Assembly (NCBI GenBank): GCA_938075455.1
Contig: CALJHN010000007.1
Span: forward strand, 46,864-110,863
Reading direction: 5' to 3'
Origin: an uncultured Flavobacteriales bacterium
GTDB lineage: Bacteria > Bacteroidota > Bacteroidia > Flavobacteriales_D > Parvicellaceae
DNA: 64,000 nt
Part shown: one piece after another, positions 59,901-64,000 of the stretch
Numbering within the stretch: the stretch's first letter is position 1
Layout: each line of letters opens with the position of its first letter
Made by a program: the position numbers and the translations under genes
Notes under the pieces: generated by a model
Told to the model about the DNA's origin: nothing
Databases searched by the model: none
The model's input: the letters and a program-made list of their open reading frames with translations, nothing else

Positions 59901-61742
59901 CTATTCGACAGTAACAGACTTCGCTAAATTCCTTGGCTGATCAACATTACATTTTCTCATAAGCGCTATATGGTAACTCAACAACTGTAAAGGTACTGTA
60001 GCCAATAAAGGAACCAATAAATCGTCACATTTTGGAATCTCTATATAATGATCAGCTATTTTCTTTACTTCCGTATCTCCATGACTTACAATAGAAATAA
60101 CTTTTCCTTTTCTTGCTTTTACTTCTTGAATATTGGATACTATTTTCTCATAACTCGAATCCTTAGTAGCAATTACAAAAACCGGCATTTCTTCATCAAT
60201 TAATGCAATAGGACCGTGCTTCATTTCGGCAGCAGGATATCCTTCAGCATGGATATAAGAAATCTCTTTAAGTTTTAAAGCCCCCTCCAATGCCAAAGGA
60301 AAATTAATACCCCTTCCCAAATAAAGTGCATTGGTTGATTTATGATATATTTTGGCAATTTTTTCAATCAAATCATTCTCTTTTAAAACATTTTTTAGTT
60401 TCTCAGGGATAGCATTTAGTTCAACTAATAATCTATTAAATCTCTCATTGGTTATCGTTCCCTTCCTTCTGCCAATCATCATGGCCATAAGAGTAAGAAT
60501 TGTCACTTGGGCAGTAAAGGCTTTGGTAGACGCTACGCCAATTTCTGGCCCAGCATGAGTATAGGAACCGCAATGGGTCTCTCTTGAAATAGAACTACCT
60601 ACAACATTACAAATACCTATTAGTGTTGCTTTTCTTTCTTTAGCTAATTTTATTGCTGCAAGAGTATCTGCTGTTTCCCCTGACTGAGAAATAGCAATTA
60701 CTACATCGTCTTCACTGATTATAGGATTTCTATATCTAAATTCTGATGCATACTCTACTTCTACAGGAATTCTCGCAATTTCTTCAAATAAATATTCTCC
60801 TACTAAGCCAGCGTGCCATGAAGTTCCACAAGCCACAAATATTAATCGTTTTGCACTAATTAGCTTTTCTTCATAGTCTAAAATTCCACCCAATGCAACT
60901 TTTCCTTGTGAAATACTAAAACGTCCTCTCATGGAATCTGAAATAGACTGAGGCTGTTCGTATATCTCTTTTAGCATAAAGTGCTCATAGCCACCTTTTT
61001 CTAAGGCCTCTAAATGCATTTCTAGCTCTTGGATATATGGTGTTTTGTTTTGATTGCCAATGGTCTTTAGCTTAAGTCCATTTTTTAAACTTATGTGAGC
61101 AATTTCTCCATTTTCTAAATAAACTACATTCTTAGTATATTCTATTATAGGTGTCGCGTCTGATGCGCAAAAGAACTCTCCCTGACCTAATCCAACCACT
61201 AAAGGACTTGATTTTCTAGCAGCAATTAATTCGTCGGGATTGTCATCGCTTATAACTACAATAGCATAAGCCCCAATTACTTCGTTTAAAGCCAATCTTA
61301 CAGAATCAAATAGACTTTGTTTTCCATTTTTATAAATATCACCTATTAAATGAACTAAAACTTCAGTATCTGTTTCGCTTATAAAATTATGCCCTCTTTG
61401 TTCTAATTCTTTCTTTAAAACAGAATAATTTTCAATAATTCCGTTGTGTACAATGCTTATTTTTCCATTGCTAGATTGGTGAGGATGGGCATTTACATTA
61501 TTAGGAAGACCGTGTGTTGCCCATCTAGTATGTCCAATTGCAAGGTTTCCCTTAGTGTCTTTATCGCTGGCAAAATCTATTAGATCTTGAACTTTCCCTT
61601 TTTGCTTATAAACATTTACAGAATTATCGTTATGAATTGCCACTCCGGAGCTGTCGTAGCCCCTATACTCCAATCTTTGGAGACCTTTGATTACTACTTC
61701 ATAGGCATTTTTTTCACCTAAATAAGCTACTATACCACACAT
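59901..61742 (-). CDS. glmS: Glutamine-fructose-6-phosphate aminotransferase (isomerising)
   Basis: 613 residues, standard length. It makes glucosamine-6-phosphate, the first step to UDP-GlcNAc for peptidoglycan and lipid A. N-terminal glutaminase with catalytic Cys2 (M-C-G-I-V), H-T-R-W-A-T-H-G and the H-N-G-I loop; two SIS domains follow (A-C-G-T-S-W-H-A and S-Q-S-G-E-T-A-D-T); the C-terminal A-K-S-V-T-V-E is complete. No glmS ribozyme is seen. It ends the short run GT5-like - DUF4270 - glmS. Confidence 0.97.
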   Translation of the reverse strand: MCGIVAYLGEKNAYEVVIKGLQRLEYRGYDSSGVAIHNDNSVNVYKQKGKVQDLIDFASDKDTKGNLAIGHTRWATHGLPNNVNAHPHQSSNGKISIVHNGIIENYSVLKKELEQRGHNFISETDTEVLVHLIGDIYKNGKQSLFDSVRLALNEVIGAYAIVVISDDNPDELIAARKSSPLVVGLGQGEFFCASDATPIIEYTKNVVYLENGEIAHISLKNGLKLKTIGNQNKTPYIQELEMHLEALEKGGYEHFMLKEIYEQPQSISDSMRGRFSISQGKVALGGILDYEEKLISAKRLIFVACGTSWHAGLVGEYLFEEIARIPVEVEYASEFRYRNPIISEDDVVIAISQSGETADTLAAIKLAKERKATLIGICNVVGSSISRETHCGSYTHAGPEIGVASTKAFTAQVTILTLMAMMIGRRKGTITNERFNRLLVELNAIPEKLKNVLKENDLIEKIAKIYHKSTNALYLGRGINFPLALEGALKLKEISYIHAEGYPAAEMKHGPIALIDEEMPVFVIATKDSSYEKIVSNIQEVKARKGKVISIVSHGDTEVKKIADHYIEIPKCDDLLVPLLATVPLQLLSYHIALMRKCNVDQPRNLAKSVTVE

Positions 61743-61747
61743 AAATA

Positions 61748-63106
61748 TTAATATTTTGTATATGAAATTACTACTTTCGCCTTGTCTTTTTTGGAGGAAT
61801 TCATTCCATTTAAAACTACTCTATTGGCGGTTATTCCATTTCCATTTGGAAATATTTTTATGGTATCGTTAATTGCTTTTTCAGCCACAATTTCATTTAG
61901 ATGTCTTGTAATATTGAAAGTGTAATTTTTATTAACCACATCAAAATTCCCTCCTAAACTACCCTCAAACAAGTCTGGTAAAAACTCATACTCTCCTTCT
62001 ACGTTTTTTCTTGAAATAAATAAACTAGATGGGGAAGGATATTCGTCATAAAGATAATCTTCAAATGGCAAAATAATTTCTGCTTTATTAATTATTACAG
62101 GTTTTGCAATTAGAGAATCAAAGCTGGGAATGGTCATTCTTCCGTTAATGCCACCTAGTGTCTGAACGAAAAACTGATTTTGACCAATTGACGGTTGAGC
62201 AACAATATTTTCTATTTCTGTTCCAGTATAGTCATGGGTTACTTTGTGAAAGTAAGCACAATTACTATTAATATTGAAATCAAAATCTAAAGTGTCATGT
62301 TCAGAAGAAATTCCACTAGTATCTCTATAAAAAAGCCTTATTCTAGAAAAAGAATTAAGTAAATTTATGTAATAAAGTCCCCCGTTAGTTCCATTTACGC
62401 TTGAAATTTTAATGCCTTTAAAAAACGTCAAAAATTCATTATCATTGTCATTTCCATCTAATGTAGTATTTCCAGATTCGTTTACAATTGGCGATGCAAA
62501 TTTTTCAATATTTAAAGGAATTCCCAAAATTGCTTTATTTACTAACCCACCAGAAAAATAACCAGGAAATAGTGGATCAGATTTAATACTTAATCCATTA
62601 GAAATATCTTCTGCTTTGGTAATTATATTGGTTGAATTATAGTAATTAGAGTCTTTAAAAATATCTTCATCTAGTATTTCAACTTTAAATTCTTGCTCTT
62701 GAATATTCCCATAAAACCCATCAATTGCCAGGTAAAGTACAACTGAATCAACCACAACATCGTTAATATCTCCATTATCTGGAATAAAATTATAAGATTG
62801 TTCTAATCTTATTTGAGTAATAATAGAAGCATTTACCTCCCCAAAAACAGGGTCTATATAATTTCCTAGTGGACTAGGGCCATTTAATTCATCAGTTCTA
62901 ATACTGTCTGAAATAACTGAAAAAGTATGTATAGAGAATGTATCAGAATAAATAGCTCCTAATGTATTGGAGTCAGGATTAATTTCAATACCAAATTCAT
63001 TGTCCTTTTCACAAGAGCTAAGGAATGATATGGTTAATAAACCAAGACCTAGAAATAAAAAATTACGTAATTTGATCAATACTTTCTGATTAAGCAAGAA
63101 CTCCAT
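61748..63106 (-). CDS. DUF4270 family lipoprotein
   Basis: 452 residues from the ATG at 63106. Lipoprotein signal F-L-S-S-C-E-K (Cys32). A TTG at 63079 would give a shorter signal peptide (M-I-K-L-R-N-F-L-F-L) and avoid the 17-base overlap with the GT5-like gene; both are possible. DUF4270 is a Bacteroidota lipoprotein family with a beta-rich body: S-P-L-G-N-Y-I-D-P-V-F-G and the ending V-V-L-N-G-M-N-S are typical. It is 5 bases from glmS. Confidence 0.82.
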   Translation of the reverse strand: MEFLLNQKVLIKLRNFLFLGLGLLTISFLSSCEKDNEFGIEINPDSNTLGAIYSDTFSIHTFSVISDSIRTDELNGPSPLGNYIDPVFGEVNASIITQIRLEQSYNFIPDNGDINDVVVDSVVLYLAIDGFYGNIQEQEFKVEILDEDIFKDSNYYNSTNIITKAEDISNGLSIKSDPLFPGYFSGGLVNKAILGIPLNIEKFASPIVNESGNTTLDGNDNDNEFLTFFKGIKISSVNGTNGGLYYINLLNSFSRIRLFYRDTSGISSEHDTLDFDFNINSNCAYFHKVTHDYTGTEIENIVAQPSIGQNQFFVQTLGGINGRMTIPSFDSLIAKPVIINKAEIILPFEDYLYDEYPSPSSLFISRKNVEGEYEFLPDLFEGSLGGNFDVVNKNYTFNITRHLNEIVAEKAINDTIKIFPNGNGITANRVVLNGMNSSKKDKAKVVISYTKY

Positions 63107-63914
63107 TTTCGCTAAGAACTGTATCATAAAAATTTTGATGTGCATCGATTGTTCGCTCTTCTTCATGATGTTCAAGTAGTGGTTTTTTAGAGGATTTGAC
63201 AATCTCAATCAGTGAATTATCAATTTCTGGACTGCAAATCCCAATAGCGTCACTCCATTGAATTGCTATTTCGTGAAGTTTATTCACTCCTATAGATCCA
63301 TCAATATCAATTTTTGAGATTGGAATTTCGTCAAATTCTAATTTTGCATCTAAATTCTTAGAAAATTTAAGTTTTTCATCTCTGTTGTATACACTGTAAA
63401 TAACTTTTGATCCTGAAAAATGAGGATCATTAGCATAAACGGATTTCAAATATACTGGCATTAATGCTGTCATCCATCCATGACAATGAACGATGTCAGG
63501 CATCCATCCAAGTTTTTTAACTGTTTCTAAAACCCCTCTGCAGAAAAACATAGACCTTTCATCATTGTCTTTAAAGTATTTTCCTTTAGCATCTTTAAAC
63601 AAGAATTTCTTCTTGAAATATTCTTCATTATCAATAAAATATACTTGAATTCTAATTTGTGGTATAGACGCAACTTTAATGATCAATGGATGATCGTAGT
63701 CATTAACAATTAAATTCATTCCCGAAAGTCTAATTACTTCGTGAAGCTGGTGTCTTCTTTCATTAATAACACCAAACCTAGGCATGAAAATTCTGATTTC
63801 TTTGTCAGCTTCATGAACTCCTTGAGCGACTTTCCTTACAAGACTTGAAATTTCTGATTCTATTAAAAACGGATCGATTTCTTGGGTAACATAAAGAATT
63901 TTACTTTTTTCCAT
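63090..63914 (-). CDS. Small GT5 glycogen-synthase-like protein
   Basis: 274 residues from the ATG at 63914, with AGGAGA 9 bases upstream. It corresponds to the N-terminal domain of glycogen synthase (E-I-R-I-F-M-P-R-F-G-V-I-N-E-R-R, D-I-V-H-C-H-G-W-M-T-A-L-M-P-V-Y-L-K). The ADP-glucose motif K-x-G-G-L is replaced (P-F-L-I-E-S-E-I-S-S-L), and the second Rossmann domain is absent. Usual glycogen synthases have about 480 residues. The protein is thus unlikely to make glycogen; I recall such short homologues in Bacteroidota. Expressed with DUF4270 and glmS. Confidence 0.75.
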   Translation of the reverse strand: MEKSKILYVTQEIDPFLIESEISSLVRKVAQGVHEADKEIRIFMPRFGVINERRHQLHEVIRLSGMNLIVNDYDHPLIIKVASIPQIRIQVYFIDNEEYFKKKFLFKDAKGKYFKDNDERSMFFCRGVLETVKKLGWMPDIVHCHGWMTALMPVYLKSVYANDPHFSGSKVIYSVYNRDEKLKFSKNLDAKLEFDEIPISKIDIDGSIGVNKLHEIAIQWSDAIGICSPEIDNSLIEIVKSSKKPLLEHHEEERTIDAHQNFYDTVLSENGVLA

Positions 63915-63948
63915 AACAACTAATCTCCTGCTTAAAAATAATAAGCTA

Positions 63949-63980
63949 CAAAAATATAAAAAAAAAACACATAAAACCAA
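63949..63980 (-). promoter_or_regulatory. Promoter of the GT5-like - DUF4270 - glmS run
   Basis: On the minus strand, TTG (63978-63980) and TATTTTTG (63949-63956) are 21 bases apart, near the Bacteroidota consensus spacing. Transcription would start about 30 bases before the ATG at 63914. Confidence 0.5.
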
Positions 63981-64000
63981 CATTTATAGTAGCTTTAATT

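Noticed and set aside
63654..63666. A TTTGTGGTATA sequence like the left arm of the inverted repeats
   Set aside because: It lies in the GT5-like coding region, has no matching right arm at the same spacing and is likely chance.

Overview
The window is a piece of an AT-rich chromosome (about 30% G+C by eye) from a member of the Bacteroidota, most likely a marine Flavobacteriales bacterium. The evidence is a GldH gliding lipoprotein, two proteins with type IX secretion sorting domains, several lineage-restricted families (DUF4837, DUF4292, DUF4270, DUF5723, IPExxxVDY), many N-terminal lipoprotein signals, and recurrent Bacteroidota-type -7 boxes (TAnnTTTG), some with an upstream TTTG. Genes are dense, often overlap by 1-23 bases, and several start with TTG or GTG.

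Layout. 0-3.7 kb: end of holB, gldH, an aminotransferase, a lytic-transglycosylase-like protein and a membrane protein. 3.7-9.8 kb: mostly minus-strand envelope genes (DUF4837 lipoprotein, outer-membrane protein, coiled-coil membrane protein, MORN protein, FAD oxidoreductase, LysE exporter), with comF on the plus strand. 9.8-12.7 kb: a gap with a frameshifted relic, then a membrane protein, hflX and an L-threonine-dehydrogenase-like gene. 12.7-19.3 kb: acyltransferase and pheT on the minus strand, tRNA-Phe with its own promoter and terminator, an orphan histidine kinase and gpmI. 19.3-30.8 kb: a large type IX cargo protein, an M20 dipeptidase, a LEA14-like lipoprotein, a HIRAN-like pair, then a minus-strand run enoyl-CoA hydratase - flippase - dut - TPR - DUF4292 - EnvC-like. 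30.9-41 kb: cyclophilin and pheS, facing a seven-gene minus-strand operon M28 lipoprotein - polA - tatA (58 aa) - gatA - IPExxxVDY - pyk - M42 peptidase. 41-54.9 kb: a second orphan kinase, an ALDH7-type dehydrogenase, trpS, plsC-gatC, a bacilliredoxin, tadA, sodB, a type IX cargo protein, an EamA transporter, a lipoprotein/DUF5723 pair and a CotH-like lipoprotein. 59.9-64 kb: glmS, DUF4270 and a small GT5 glycogen-synthase homologue.

The accessory part is 54.9-59.9 kb. It holds two copies of a long-spaced inverted repeat (TTTGTGGT-N26-ACCACAA) before a coiled-coil protein of unknown function, a 78-aa conserved protein, three related small frames with a recombinase-like helix-turn-helix and no clear ATG start, four copies of a G-rich 12-14-mer arranged as inverted repeats (one pair forming a hairpin, another pair flanking a 943-bp segment with a DUF1572/DinB gene), and a 524-aa coiled-coil protein with one canonical EF-hand loop. 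This is the best candidate for an undescribed system, though what it does cannot be told from the sequence alone.

Most of the rest is housekeeping: aminoacyl-tRNA synthesis (pheS, pheT, trpS, gatA, gatC, tRNA-Phe), glycolysis (gpmI, pyk), DNA synthesis (holB, polA, dut), lipid synthesis (two acyltransferases) and envelope building. pheS/pheT and gatA/gatC are each split across the window.
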